From Symsagittifera roscoffensis (lineage: Eukaryota > Xenacoelomorpha > Acoela > Convolutidae): DNA of 60,000 nucleotides. The stretch's first letter is position 1; every line of letters begins with the position of its first letter. Shown here in pieces: positions 30,901 through 43,139 of the stretch. The position numbers and the translations under genes are program-made. Location: NCBI RefSeq assembly GCF_963678635.1, contig NC_087062.1:92543845-92603844 (forward strand). Reading direction: 5' to 3'. The notes beneath the pieces were generated by a model that ran no database searches, had not been told where the DNA came from, and worked only from the letters and a program-made list of their open reading frames with translations.

Positions 30901-31250
30901 ATATGGGCAGGCCGATTCAGCCGAACCTTTTTCGATGTAAAAGTTTTCAACCCCCATGCTCATTTTTGCCCCAAAAACATTATCTGACGCCTACAAATAT
31001 CATGAGTGTCTCAAAACAGTAAAGTAGCTACAAAGAGTTCTGGATTGGGAACACAGCAGCTTTGTTCGACTAATTTTTGCGTGTAATGGAGGAGCAGCAC
31101 CAGGCTCTACAAAAACTGTCCAGAAACTAGCAGAGAAGTTAAGCGAAAAACGGAACCAAACATACTCCGACACAATAAACTTTATATGAACCAAAATCAG
31201 TTTTGCACTTCTGTGAAGTGCAATCTTCTGCCTCATGTGGTAACAAAAAA
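27960..31250 (+). mobile_element. Second decayed RT/restriction-like-endonuclease retroelement, opposite orientation, interrupted
   Basis: Plus-strand pieces in order: GPTGLNACEWRRIL (28108-28150); after a gap, GRPIALDKCSGIVKGEVLRL (29373-29430) and AILLIYAEDDLNTLN (29585-29630); LPLRLGG (about 30317); LHLRFGWEPPSTPHTCPYGQ (30635-30700) with HSLHIPKGG; then FFDVKVFNPHAHF (about 30925-30965); then a YKYHECLKTVK and SSFVRLIFACNGG tail near 30995-31095. It belongs to a different subfamily from the 26.3-27.8 kb copy, as the C-terminal Cys motifs differ. Multiple stops, so a pseudogene. Confidence 0.7.
28231..29345. mobile_element. Insertion splitting the 28-31 kb retroelement; rich in ACTCGA/TACTCG motifs
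   Basis: RT homology stops at about 28230 and resumes at about 29345. The intervening 1.1 kb has clusters of ACTCGA and ATACTCGAA at both ends (28249-28322 and 29165-29318). Inside, minus-strand frames include a 73-codon frame at 28578-28799 starting MASREDEQG and an open stretch before it near 28880-29030 starting MSDSETDGK. No transposase domain was recognised and exact ends and target-site duplication were not found. A DNA transposon relic is likely. Confidence 0.45.
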
Positions 31251-31790
31251 CTTAAAAACATATCCAACATAGTCAATTCTATCGTTACTATAGTCAAGGA
31301 AGGTAGATTTTAATAAATATTTCTCTGGATGGTATAAAATCGACTGGATTTAATAGTAAAGTTTTGCCGATGTATTTATGTAGCGTTGGTATGGCCCTAA
31401 CCAGCCAGTGGACGGACCGTCGCATGACGGAAGAGCCCAATTTATTGGATGTGTTTTTGCACTTTAGAGAGCTGCTTTTTGTCGAGCTCTTGCTTGTTTT
31501 TTGAAGCACTGCTTTACCTCTATTAGACAACTGTTCCCACAATAAACGGAAAACTTCATGAGCATGATTAGAAATGAACTCAGAAAGTGCATAAATACCT
31601 ACTGGTATTCAAAATTGTTTTATAATTATCGATGCACTTTTTTGTTATAAGGGCATTTGAAGACTTCTCCTTGGGATGAAGCAACAAGGGAAGCTTAGAT
31701 AAAAATTATTTTTAGAAAGTTTTCGCAAATACCTGCAGGCTCTTGCAGCTAAGGCTTCTCCTGAAAGTGACATTGTTTATCTCTAACAGA
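31250..31790. other. Spacer between retroelement relics and GATG array
   Basis: No convincing gene. A minus-strand 82-codon frame (31294-31542) has no family resemblance. Confidence 0.3.
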
Positions 31791-31809
31791 AAAATAGAAA
31801 AACTGTACG

Positions 31810-33000
31810 GATGGTTAGCAGGTTGTAAAGATGGCTGGATGAATCATTGAGTTTTTAAATCATTTGCTGGCTGATTGAAAGGGTGGATTGAACGCAGAAT
31901 CCACAGCTAGATGGACACATGGATGATTGTCTAGAAGAGTTGCTGGACTTTTAATTGTATGAAGAGAATTCTATGATTGAAGGGATGGATGGCTTGCGTG
32001 ATGGTCTGATTGTAGAATGACTGATTGCATGTACGAATGGCTTCATAGTTGGATAGCTGAATGAAAGAGAGGATGGATGGATGACAAGTTGATTGAAAAC
32101 CTAGATGTGTTGATGCCTGGACATATGGTTGGCTGAATGATTTGAGTGATGAATGACAGGTTGGTTGAAAGGCTACATGGATCGATGGCTGGATATAAAA
32201 CTGGATGGACGGCTAGATGGATTGATGGCTGGATAGATGGATGGATAGATAGTTGAATTGGCGGATAGCTGAATGGATGGCTAGATGGATTGATGACTGG
32301 TTGGCTGACGAGCTACAAGAATTTATGGTGGATATGGATGGCCAAAAGCCTGGATTATTATTTAGGATGAAAAGAAGCATGAATGAATGTATGCAAGGCA
32401 TGATGGATAAATGGAAGGCAGGATGAATGAACGGCTTGATTGATGAAAGGCTTGATGAATGTATGAATGGTTTCTTGAGTGTATGCATGGGAGTAATAAG
32501 ATGGGCTAGATCGGCGGAGGGATTGCTGGGTGCATAGACGGCAGGATAGATGGACGAATAGATGGCTAGATAGCTGGTTGAATGGGTGTTTCGTTCGAGT
32601 GATGAATTGCTTAGAGTAGTGGGTTAATTGATAATTGGCTGCTTTGATGGATGGATACTTGTACTCGAATGATTGGTTTAATGACTGACTGGATAAATAG
32701 AAGTCGGGATGGAATAATTGATGGCTGATGAACGGATCATCTTGATGAGTGCCCTGATGAATGAATGGTTGGACAGATGGATGGCTGGTTGGAGGGATGA
32801 CTAGATAGATGGATGGTTTGATGGATGGATGCTTAGAGGATTGAGCCAATTGAAAACAGACTGGCCTGATGGTTAATCGCTTGATGAATATAGATTTTTT
32901 GATGGATATGTGGTTTGATGAATGAACTGCTATTTGGGAGGGTAGCTATATCGAGGGATGGTTAGTTAGATGTATGATTGGCCGATTGGATCTCAGAATA
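31810..33000. repeat. Diverged GGAT/GATG tetranucleotide array (1.2 kb)
   Basis: The + strand is built of irregular repeats of GGATGGATG, GATGAATGG and TTGATGGCTGG. The open frames on the minus strand here (32213-32488 and 32358-32849, rich in HPSI and IHPS) are translations of the repeat and are not treated as genes. Confidence 0.9.
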
Positions 33001-33940
33001 TTGAAAAAATCTGAGCAGTCAGACTTAGAGGCAATATATGCAATCCACGAGTAAGTTCATATTACACCGCCATCAATTAGAAAGTTTCAACAGGTGAAAA
33101 AAACTGATAAAATCAGAGCTTTAAAAATTTCTAAATATAGAAAAAACAATGTCTTGAAAATTGAAAAGAAGTAACCCTCATTGAATGTAGGACGTTTCTG
33201 CAACTTCGTCATTATCGCATGTTGGCCATATCTATAAGGTCTGCCATATCATGTAGGCCGTATCTGTATCTTTAGGCCATATCTGTAACATATCTGATTC
33301 TTGACGTTTCTCTGACATCACAGCACCAAATTGTTGACAATTTCAAATTTCGACAATTTTTTTTAGTCTTCGAAAAATTTAGGTATATAATTTTGAATAA
33401 AACCTCTGAAATAACTTTTTCACCCTCTGAAACGCTGAAACGAAAAACTCTCGTTATTTTATGTGAAGATGGATGAAGCCAACTTTTTCATTAGACTACA
33501 CTGCAATGCCATCCTTTTCCACTCCTAGGCTGGCATCATAGCTACAGCCATAGAATCGAGCTTTTCATTAAGCCTAACAATTAAAAGCTGTAAAATCGAA
33601 AAAAAACCTGAGAAGCATTGCAATTTACGACATAGCTTACACGAGTAAAAACACTTCTGTAAAGCGTGCACAGTTCAAAAAAAGCTGTCACACACATTCA
33701 AGTATGGTCGATTCGCGTCATCTCAATTTTTGCAATAAACTAATCCGAAAAACAAATAACTACATCCTACATAAAAGTCTAAGTATTTCGCGATAGCTGG
33801 AAATCGACTCTTTCAAATAAAAGTTGAATTTAAGATGATTTTGTTACTAAAAAGTGCGAGTAAGTGAAATGAATAAAAAATGCGAATTGTAACATGCGTT
33901 TATAACTTAGATTCCTTGTTAACACAATACCTTATCATTT
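33000..33940. other. No recognised feature
   Basis: AT-rich sequence between the GATG array and the BEL/Pao-like remnant. It may include the end of that element, but no LTR was identified. Confidence 0.35.
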
Positions 33941-33949
33941 GAAACATGC

Positions 33950-36200
33950 TTTGTTTGCTCCAACATTGCGCCTCCGTTGATCTTTGATCAACCATACATT
34001 TTTTGTTTTTTATCTTTTATCGTCTTTCATTGGCAATTTCCGTAATTTTGAAATCGGTAGTTTACTAAGCTTCTAATTCCGTTTATACTTGCACTGCTCC
34101 AACAGACTATCGTTTCCGGTATACACACTTCCACGAACGATTCTAAGAGGCCATTATAAAGGGGTTATATCATCACCAATTTTGAATACTCAATCTCCTT
34201 TTTTCAAATTCTTTTCTATCTACAAGGTTGTTATTACGGTGTTGCATAACGCAGAATTATTCAGAATTTGATTTTTTTCTCTCAAATCTGCAATCAATTT
34301 ATGCAAGTATTCGATTTTTTTTCCGGGGCAGTTTTCATCTATATTAAGCTCATCAAAGGTAGGATAAAACACAATGGTCTATTCGATTGACTCAAAAGCA
34401 TCAGCAGCATTGATGAAGTGAGCGGCAAAGTGTCTTTAGCCTAATCCGAAATCATTGTGATCAGTCTTGATTTGAGTATAGCTTCTACCTGACAAAGCAC
34501 TGTGCAACTCATTCTGGTCTCAACTGTGCATCTCATCTGGTCTTCTGTTGCCGTTTGGCTTGGGATATAGCAATTTCATTGTTTGAACAGCAGCTTCCTT
34601 CAGAACTCCCAAACTTGAAACCCTTGCAAGTATAGTTGTCCAATGAATACCTGAATCTCGGACATGATCAGGATGTCTGTCTGTCTGTTGGTTTTCTTGT
34701 AAAAGTCTCCTCACTTAAAGAAGCTCAATTGGTGATTCGACGAAGTTGAACGCACTATCTGTGAAAGTCTGCTAGGAGCATCCTCGCCAAGAATGGAACC
34801 CTCTGATAACCTTCAAAAATGCTTATGTCTCCTAGGTTTTTTAAAGAAGAAACTTAAAAATTCGCTTTAGTAGAAAAGCAATTGAAAACTACTATGTAAC
34901 ACTTGAATAATTGATCGGCTTCCTTGTAATACATTGGTACGGCTGAGTCGATACCAATATAGGAGAGTAATGGTCATGTTTTGACTCTCTCATTCAGGTA
35001 TTTGCCGATTAGCTGATTCATTTCTCTGCTATGATACTTGAAGCCTGTAATGAAATTGCCTATCATTGCTCGCATCAAAGTCTTGACGCGTTTGATCCAG
35101 ATCTGACGACGACTGTGAGCAACAGTTGCCCGCAACCCAAAATGTGGTTGAACAAGGTGAATACGGCAAATCACATTTCTCGAGAAATGAGTGCTCGCAG
35201 TTGAGATTATCTAAAGTTTTGCTTTCTCGCTTAGCCAATCAGCTACTGTCAGACATCAACAAATGTTAAGCTATCCATTATCTTCTATTAATGGATATTG
35301 TTGAAGGAGGCTTGATGTTCCGCTAATGTCTTGTCAGTTTTTGATTGTTTTCATTTCTGCGTCGAAATGGTTCTCTTGAACGGCTAAATGATTAAGGTTG
35401 AGTCCTAATTTTTGAAGTTGATTGCGATATTCGGTATTCTTCTTCAGAAGTTGCAGGGCGAAATTTGCTACTAGAGCTCCGATGCGTAGAGTTATACCAA
35501 AGTATCACTGTTGTTTAAAATCGGAGAACTTTGTTTGTCTATCCAAGATTTTTTGTTGCTTTCGTCCTCATCAGCTGCCTGAGTGACCAGGATGGTTTCG
35601 TCGAATGACTATTTGAGCTCGTTATTTTTCGTCATTTGCATGGAAAATGCTGGTTGTGCTCAAATACTAACTTCACTGGTGGGCAACCGAGAGGATCGTG
35701 ACTACTAAATTTGCAAGTTTTGTAGTTCACCTGCTGCTACTGCGAATTGTATGATTGGCTGTGTTTGGATGTTGCGGAAAATGTTTCGGCTTGTTGACTG
35801 GTATATTCTGTTGAAACCTGGCATTTCGATTGGCCTAAAAATAAATTGTCTGTTTGGATCCGAATCAAGCAAATGCTAATGTTGAAGCTTTCGAGGTGCT
35901 GCCATCTACTACCAATTTTGTTTGGTTTTAGGGCACTTTCCAGGAGTTACAGCCCGGAACTATTGAACTAATTTTCTTTTTGGAATGCAAACTGTCGTCT
36001 TTGGGGCAGGTTGTGAAATGGCAGCAAGAAATGAAGTGCGGCTTCCCTCGTTGAAGTTGTCCTGGCATAGATAGCTGCTCCATTAGCCATCTCCGAAGCA
36101 TCGCAGAAAAGATGAACTTTGGCTTGCTGAAAGCTGTCTATGGCCAAGTACCGAGGTACAGCCGATCAAGATAGAAGACTTAAGCTATCCAACCAGTGTT
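33950..36200 (-). mobile_element. BEL/Pao-like LTR retrotransposon remnant
   Basis: Minus-strand pieces in element order: an RNase H-like start VHLFCDASEMANGAAIYA with ARTTS (about 36050-36120), an integrase N-terminal-like stretch with GLRATVAHSRRQIWI (about 35090-35140) followed by KYHSREMNQLIGKYL, and an integrase C-terminal-like tail KGDWVFKIGDD with WPLRIVRGSVY (about 34120-34200). Order and motifs match the BEL/Pao polyprotein. Frames are broken many times and LTRs were not recognised. More of the polyprotein may continue to about 36530. Confidence 0.6.
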
Positions 36201-36539
36201 GGAATTTATTTGCGTTATGTGCCGCATTACCGTCTTCCCATTCCAGATCTCCATCCCAAATTTTTGGAACAACTCTTGGGCGTTATCATTACAGGGGTCA
36301 CTAGTCAAAATGGATCAGAAACCTTTTCCCAAATTGTTCGCTATCATCCGGCGAGTGATTGCAGGTTGTCGAGTGTTTTTGGGCAAAGCTAAAGAGTTGC
36401 CCTCAAGCAAATTAGATCACTTTCTGTATGTTATTCTTCTCTCTTTGGAGTCTTTATTGGGTGGAGTCAATATTGTGTTTTCGGGTGGAGCTAGGGTGGA
36501 GTCTTTATTGTGTTTTCTGCGCATTAACTAAAATTGGTT

Positions 36540-37340
36540 AAAAAACTTGCTCTTCTTTGTCCAAAATTATCTTATTCGGGCATGGTAGAAACAAGCTCTA
36601 GCCCCCTTTTTTCCTTTCTTTCTTTTCAAAATCTTTTTTTGTTCTGCTATTTTTAATGTTTTTACGACGAATGTAGTCTTTTGCGCCTACTTTTGTTAAA
36701 AGCCTTCAATTTCTTCCTCTCATCTAGCCACGCACAAAAAAAAAACACAAATTTGCAAAAAAATGCTTTGTTAGTTTTTAATACGGTCAGAACTTTCTGT
36801 CTTATTGAGATAGGTTCTTAAACTTAGAAAAAAAATTTCAAATTGATTTACAAAAGCATATCAACTTTTCGATGTTTTGATATGAGGAACTTAATACGGA
36901 ATGATAAAAAAAACTCAGGGTCTACACATGCTTAAAATAGACGCTTCCGACCTGTAGCAGTCTTGCAAATTTTTCAAGTTTTCTTTAACTTCATTTCTAG
37001 GAACAAATGTATCTTCTAACCTTCTGCTGAAATAACAAATTGTTTTTAAATAAAAAAAACCAAAAAACCCCACAACTCACCTCAGAATTAGTATAAAAAG
37101 AAAATGGCGCAGAAGTTTCCTTCAAAAAGTTTGAATTGGTTGATCACAAATGGATGTCGTTAAAAGTACCGAAGGCTGAGTAAGAAGTTCGAACTTACGA
37201 AAAGAATCATCCATACCCATATCCCCCCAACCACACACATACTCACAATCTTGCCACGAATCCCCTCAGTGGCTACAAAATACATCTTTGTTTTTATTTA
37301 ATTCAAAATTTTTGACAATTCCATGATAATTATTCATATT
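36540..37340. other. 3' flank of the GST gene, nothing recognised
   Basis: No coding frame or repeat family recognised. It contains several A-tracts. Confidence 0.4.
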
Positions 37341-37341
37341 A

Positions 37342-37347
37342 TTTATT
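37342..37347 (-). promoter_or_regulatory. Polyadenylation signal AATAAA of the GST gene
   Basis: TTTATT on the + strand (AATAAA on the minus strand), about 72 bases after the stop codon. Confidence 0.6.
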
Positions 37348-37418
37348 ATTCGTGTGTCTCGATCATTTGTTGTTATTATATGAAAGTGTTCTTGTCTGTT
37401 TTCGTGTTCTTGTTCTTT

Positions 37419-38123
37419 CTACTGGGGTGGTTTTCCTGAGCCTCCGAAGGCTGCAATAGGATGACATAACTGGTACTTATTGAACTCAGCTCTCGAGGTG
37501 TACTCTTTTACAGACGGGATCTCCTCGAATCTCTCCTTGTACTTCTGAAGTCTCTCACATCCGTCCATCACAGTTGGTTCCAGAATCAAATAAGCATCCA
37601 TCATGGACCATAAATGGAAGTCAGGATAAGTCAGTCGGTCTCCAAACAGCCACGTCTTCTCTTCCAAAAACTGATCCAGTTGTTTGAACACTCCGGTAGC
37701 CTGCGGAACGGATACTTGCTTCATAGTCTCGAACTGGTCGCGACTATAGCATGTCAAGAAGAAGAAATAATGAAGTTCAAGTTTGATCAGGTCTGCAACT
37801 TCATTCATTTTAGCCTCTTCCAACGAATTCTCAGCCCCCATTCCATATTTATTCGCCACATATTTCAAAATAGCCCCACTTTGTGCAATTTGGATATCCT
37901 TGTCAATGTAATAGGGAAGGTTCGGGAAATCCAGTCCCAGTTCCAGTTTTCCCTCGTGCCATGCCGGGTGAAGTTTTCCTCTCTCATCCATCGGGAAAGT
38001 TTCGAACTTATAAGGAATGCCTTTGTGGTACAAAATCATTCGGATTGGCTCGACCAAACCGCGGATGTCCCAGTATCCGAGACGAATTTCGGGTTCGGAG
38101 CTAACAGGAGCTTCGGCGGCCAT
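37419..38123 (-). CDS. Mu-class glutathione S-transferase, intronless
   Basis: 234 residues from ATG at 38121-38123. The longer frame to 38132 begins with TTG and is not preferred. The N-terminal thioredoxin-like domain has LGYWDIRGL with the GSH-activating Tyr at residue 17, the mu-class stretch LGLDFPNLPYYID, and the GSH-binding QSGAI at 81-85. The C-terminal helical domain includes DRLTYPDFHLW, the conserved N-capping region of GSTs. Length fits the family (about 218) with a 12-residue N-terminal extension. The protein is expected to be cytosolic and to conjugate glutathione to electrophiles. A single uninterrupted exon is unusual beside intron-bearing neighbours and could mean a retrocopy or intron loss. 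Only about 440 bp separate its start from the stop of the PLK gene upstream on the same strand. Confidence 0.93.
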   Translation of the reverse strand: MAAEAPVSSEPEIRLGYWDIRGLVEPIRMILYHKGIPYKFETFPMDERGKLHPAWHEGKLELGLDFPNLPYYIDKDIQIAQSGAILKYVANKYGMGAENSLEEAKMNEVADLIKLELHYFFFLTCYSRDQFETMKQVSVPQATGVFKQLDQFLEEKTWLFGDRLTYPDFHLWSMMDAYLILEPTVMDGCERLQKYKERFEEIPSVKEYTSRAEFNKYQLCHPIAAFGGSGKPPQ

Positions 38124-38560
38124 TTTCGACAAACTTCTTGAACTGTTTTTCGTGTTTCGTTGTTTACACTAAACCGTATCTCGAATATAATGTCAATAGC
38201 TAAAGTGAACTTACGATTCAGCTTGGTTCATATCAAATACAGTTGGCAAATAGACCATTAGTTCTGCTGTGTCAGCATTAGCTTTTCAAAATACAACGTT
38301 TGAAAAGTGTATAATTTTCCTATGTGACAAAGATAAAATATTCCATCGATTTCTTTGAATTTTTAACTAACAAAACAACAGAAAACTGAAATTCGCTGAC
38401 AGTTTTTAGATTCTTCCGTCTGAATTCTTATTACATAAAAAAATAAAGAACGAAATTTTAGAATTTACAAATATTTTGTATTATCAACTCCTGAGTGTAA
38501 AATGGAAAATTTTGAATTCAGAGTCGTTTTTAATAATCTACTTTCTCCGATATTTTTTTC

Positions 38561-41500
38561 TCATTTTTCAGGGAGTCCCTTTTTGGATGTGGGAGGTCGA
38601 TTATGATGGCCAGTGAGGTGATTCTGATTATGATGATGATGGTGGTTGTGAGGATGCGAAGAGGTCACGCTATCTGAGCTGGCGGGCAAATTATGGGCTA
38701 ACTTGTCGATCATCAAAAGTGCATATTTAAGTCGACTGTGCAGGTGCTTTGTAATCACTCCTGATCGGAAAGCAGAAGCACTGAATGTCCTGAAGTTTTT
38801 ATCTTCATCAATGTAAGATATAGCTTGCATGACCGGACACAACATTATTTTAGAATGGCATTGGAAAAAGTTGATTTGGATGGTCCCATTACTTAAAAAC
38901 AACACAATTGCGTTTCTTGTTCTGAACCAGGTCCTCAAAAAAGGCAATCGGCTTTTAACAACTTCGTCCACTGGTCGCTCAACGTCACCTCCTGTTTTCA
39001 ACAAGTGTTCACTCATGTAACTTCTGAAATACTTCAACAACGTGATCTTCTTTTTCAGTTCACCTGGAAAATCGCTCATAGAGTGAAAGGTTTCCTTGTG
39101 TCTGTGGTCAATGAACTGAATGTTCTCCTCGTCCTGGAACAGCACCATTCGGCTATTGTCATTGAATAGGACTCCAACGGATCCATCGCATAGCTGGTAG
39201 CTCAGCCCATACTTGTCCGAATAGTCCACCCATTTGCTGACCCAGTAAATGGGAATCAGATCCGGAGACTCTTGGTCCTCGTTGAGCTTACTCACAAATT
39301 GGTGATCGTTCATTTTGTCAATGTAATGAATCATCGACTTCAGCTCCTGAAGATGTTTCATTGGCGAAACTTGGCTCATGTCGACAATATCGTCGCTTGA
39401 TTTGTTCATACTGTTCGCTTTCCCGAGCGAGCTGGCGACTGTTTTCGGCCGGTTGATGTTCAAGTCGTTGATTGAAGAGCCGATACGAGACTTCGTTCCT
39501 CGAGACAGCTGGTTCATATTTATGTTGTCACCTCCGTTCACACTCTGGAGTGCTTTCCGTTTCATCTGATCCGACGTTTCTTCCGAGTTGTTACTTGCTG
39601 GGTTTTGGAGAAGATTCAATCTCGGTGTCATGTTAAGGCAGGAAGATGGCAACATTTTGGGCAGAAACCCATTTATCATAAATGGGTCCACCATAATGTC
39701 TCTTAGTTTCGGCCGTTTGCTCGGGTCGGCCGAAAGGAGCCTTCGTATTAAGGATGCGGCGTCATGGCCGAGCTTAGACGGGATATGGTAGTCGTTGGCT
39801 TTGATTCGCTCGTACGTGTCATTCAGAGTCTGTGTTTCAAAAGGAGGTTTTCCCACTAGCAGCGTGTACAGGATACATCCTATGGCCCAAATGTCAACTT
39901 CGTAGCTGTGCCCTTTCTTCTGCAATACTTCAGGGGCTGAAAAGAGAACATTATGTTTATTTTTCTGATTTGTATAAAAAAAATCGAAAAAAATTAACCA
40001 AATTCAAGTTAAACAATAATCTAAGAATACATTTCAAGCTAACCAATTTCAAGTTTAACAGTTAACTAATAATGTTTCGGTCACTTTAAAAGCAATTAGT
40101 GTTGCCTTAATTTTGATGCTCGTCCAAGTCATTAGTTCCAAGTAATTAATTTGTTTTTAATAGATTACTACTATCGTTGAACGGATGAGTCATTAATTTT
40201 TAACTTGAGAATCACTTCTGTATACGAGTGATTTTTCCGAATCTGTCTTTTTTTTACCGGACTACTTTTTTTACCGCGCTCTTGTTTCAATATTAGCATT
40301 TATTGGCTCTGAAAGCAGTCTTGGAAAACGTTTTGAGTCAGTCAATTATAGAAATAGTCAACCCGCTTCCGTCAAACTTTGTTCGCTATTTAGAACGATC
40401 GTAGGCGGCCATATTCGCGTGAATATTGTCAATTACCTCAGTTCGGATAGTCACCTATATCATGTTTGAAAAACTTCAAGAATCAGTTTTTGTAGATAGC
40501 GAAATCGTTTACTAAAAAATTTAAAATTCACAGGAGGAAAATGAGGCATAGGAAATCTGTTTGGTTGATTTAAGGTACCAATAGGATCGCTCGTAGGCTC
40601 GCTACTTATATTAAAGCATTTACAACTGTATTTAAAACTCATAAATCAAACTTCAAAAAATTTGGATCTACTTAACAATTAACCCTCCCCTCTTGGGTAT
40701 CTACTGAAAAATTGCCACCCCTATATAAATTCTCCCAAAGTACAAAAAATTATCCTGTTATTTCTAAACGTTTGGTTTTTTCCTTCGGTGGAGCAAAGCC
40801 GATCAAATGGTACCTTTGTTTTATGTAAGTCTCAAAAAACTGTCTTGAAACGTAATTGTGCGATCCCTCTTGTTCAGAAAATCATTTTTGTTTTAGAAAG
40901 TTGCACGTTTTTGTGTCAGAAAAACTCCGATAAATTGTGCAAATGAAAGGAAAAATTTTTTATTACTAAAAGTATCGGCGCTCACTAGCTAGGTAAAGTA
41001 CCAAGTGATGTATTTTGTGCAAGGTTACGCATTATTCAGAGCAAATAGTTTTCTTCAGTTCAATTTAGAATGATTTTTGTTTGTCGCTTACACTTTGGTG
41101 CAACAAAAAATTCGCGCTTTTAATCCCATTTCGAATTATAGTCGTGAAATTATCCCAAATTTAAACCAAAATAAATATAATTTTTCAAAAATTGTTCATA
41201 GTTGAAATATCTCTATTAATTTTGATCTCAGGAAAACGAATTTTCAGATGGTATCAAACGCTCACTTGAAAATTAAAAAATTGACTGAATAAAAACAAGA
41301 CTGCTCGTATCAGGGCAAAGCCCTGACTGTTCTGACTGATCTTTATTTGGTCTCGGATAGTTTTTGGTAAATTAAAGATTGGCAAATTTTAACATTAGGC
41401 TGATTATACCAAAAAATAAGTGTTGCAATTTGAGTCATGCATGGAGTTAATAAAAATATCATCAATATCAGTATAACAGATATTGAAAATCTGGTTAACT

Positions 41501-42192
41501 TTATGACAGACTTTAAAAAACTAATTCTTCTGGTTACAACATTTTATCATTCACTCACGAGCTAAACAACATAGAGATTTTTACTTACTATGGTTTGGTT
41601 TCATTAGAAGAGTTATCTTACCGATGTAGTTTGGAGTTCCGCAGATTGTCTTTCTCCGGTCCTGTGGACTCTCAATCCTCGTGGCCAGACCAAAGTCCCC
41701 AATCTTCACCTGGACCAGGTCGTTCAAAAACAAGTTGCCCAATTTCAGATCACGATGCACCACCCCTCGCTCGTGTATGTAGCTCACAGACTGCAAAATC
41801 TGGTGAATAAAGTACCTCGCTTCCTCCTCCGTGATGGACTTGCGTCTCTTGTGCAGCTCCATCAGCGACCTCCGCTTGCACAGTTCCAGCACGATGTAAA
41901 TGAAATCATTGTCTTCGAAGTGTGAATAAAACTTCACTATATGTGGGTGGTCCATTCTGCTATGGAGATTGATCTCCATTTTCATTTTGTCTTTCTGCTG
42001 GGGCTTCACTAAAAGTAACTTGGGCACAATTTTTCCCGCGTAAATCTGTCCGTTTGATTTGTCTGTTAGTTCGAAACATTTCGCGAAGCCTCCTTTGCCG
42101 AGGAAGCGTCCCTTCGTGTAACACGCCTTCGTAGTCGGGTCTCGGATCTCCTCGGGAATTGGAATGTCGGGGAATCGGTCTTTGCTAGACAT
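38561..42192 (-). CDS. Polo-like kinase 1 (mitotic Ser/Thr kinase), two exons
   Basis: Exon 1 is 41622-42192 (ATG at 42190-42192, the first ATG; the frame above it starts at GTG). Exon 2 is 38561-39936. The split codon closes NYI-A-PEVLQ, giving 648 residues. Kinase domain: glycine loop LGKGGFAKC (31-39), Lys54, HRDLK (146-150), DFG (166-168), and activation-loop Thr182 in KTICGTPNY. The polo-box domain is well conserved, with [28 protein letters not shown], and the phospho-pocket His/Lys in CHSKIMLC. The C-terminus adds a His-rich tail not typical of vertebrate PLK1. It acts at centrosomes, kinetochores and the midbody to drive mitotic entry and cytokinesis (family knowledge). The 1.7-kb intron holds a family I repeat. 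Confidence 0.95.
41296..41465 (-). mobile_element. Family I hairpin-ended repeat fragment in the PLK1 intron
   Basis: On the minus strand it ends in AGTCAGAACA, then CAGGGC-TTT-GCCCTG (41311-41325) and GAGCAGTCTTG. Its body matches 44250-44395 in opposite orientation, sharing TTTACCAAAAACTATCCGAG and ACTCAAATTGCAACRCTTA. The 5' part is missing. Confidence 0.6.
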
Positions 42193-43139
42193 TTTGTCCG
42201 CAGGTCGATTGAAGAACACTGGTCGAATAATGACGGTGAAATGAAATCAACACATAATCAATTTCTCAAATGAAAGCGGTTTCAAACCAATCGTTTTTCG
42301 ATGCGCACAAAAAAACTCGAAAGGAACAGAAAGCTATAGTCGTAGAAAACTTAGATTGTCAATTTGAGCTGTTTTGAGTTTAGTTATTGAACAACGTTTT
42401 GCTATTGTCTATAAACGTGTTTATTTTTTATCAATTAATCAATTTTTTCGTGGAGGTTTGTAAGATAAAATCAAGTGGAATTTTTGACAAAAACAATACC
42501 ATGTGCTAAACAGGTAAAATCAAGTCATTTTTTAAACTTTTGACTTACAAACACAGCAGCTCATACTGTCGATTATTTTTGATTAAAAATAAGATGGAGG
42601 CAACGTAGGTAACTTATAAAATAAATCATCCTGGCTGTCTAAATGAGCAAAATAACGCATTAACATTGTGAGTTTTTATCGTATTACTCAAAAATACATT
42701 CACGTGAATCGTTTTTATATTGTTAGTTAAACATTGAGACGTGTTTAACTTCAGCAATCAGACTATTTTCGTGGTTATATTTTTTGGCTCACAAATAACT
42801 ATCATTCGAAAATAGCTCTAACACTTGTGGTAAACACAAGTCAGTTTTAGCTGCGTTACAACATGTTTGAAATGGTCCAAAACTGCAGTCAAATGATTGA
42901 CCAGAGGCTTCAGTACTATATGTTTTTTGTATTTTCTTTAGACCAATTTAAAGTTTTTCTGAGGTAAAAATGGTAAATGTCATCTGAGAAAAAATATAAT
43001 AATAAATTACGTAATAAAAAACAGAGAGTAAGACAGAAAGAAACATGAAGTTGTTTACTTAAAAGCGTTTCTCTTATTCAATAGATTCGCAGCATCCATT
43101 TCAGCGTCAATCAAAATAGAATAACACAATTAAATCAAT
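42193..43139. other. PLK1 5' flank and promoter region
   Basis: About 950 bp between the PLK1 start codon and the terminal exon of the next minus-strand gene. AT-rich, with no core promoter motif I would defend. Confidence 0.4.

Noticed and set aside
32358-32849. 163-codon minus-strand open frame rich in HPSI/IHPS
   Set aside because: It is the translation of the diverged GATG/GGAT repeat array and has no independent coding signal.
37614-38141. 175-codon plus-strand frame opposite the GST
   Set aside because: Antisense shadow. The minus-strand frame has full-length GST homology.
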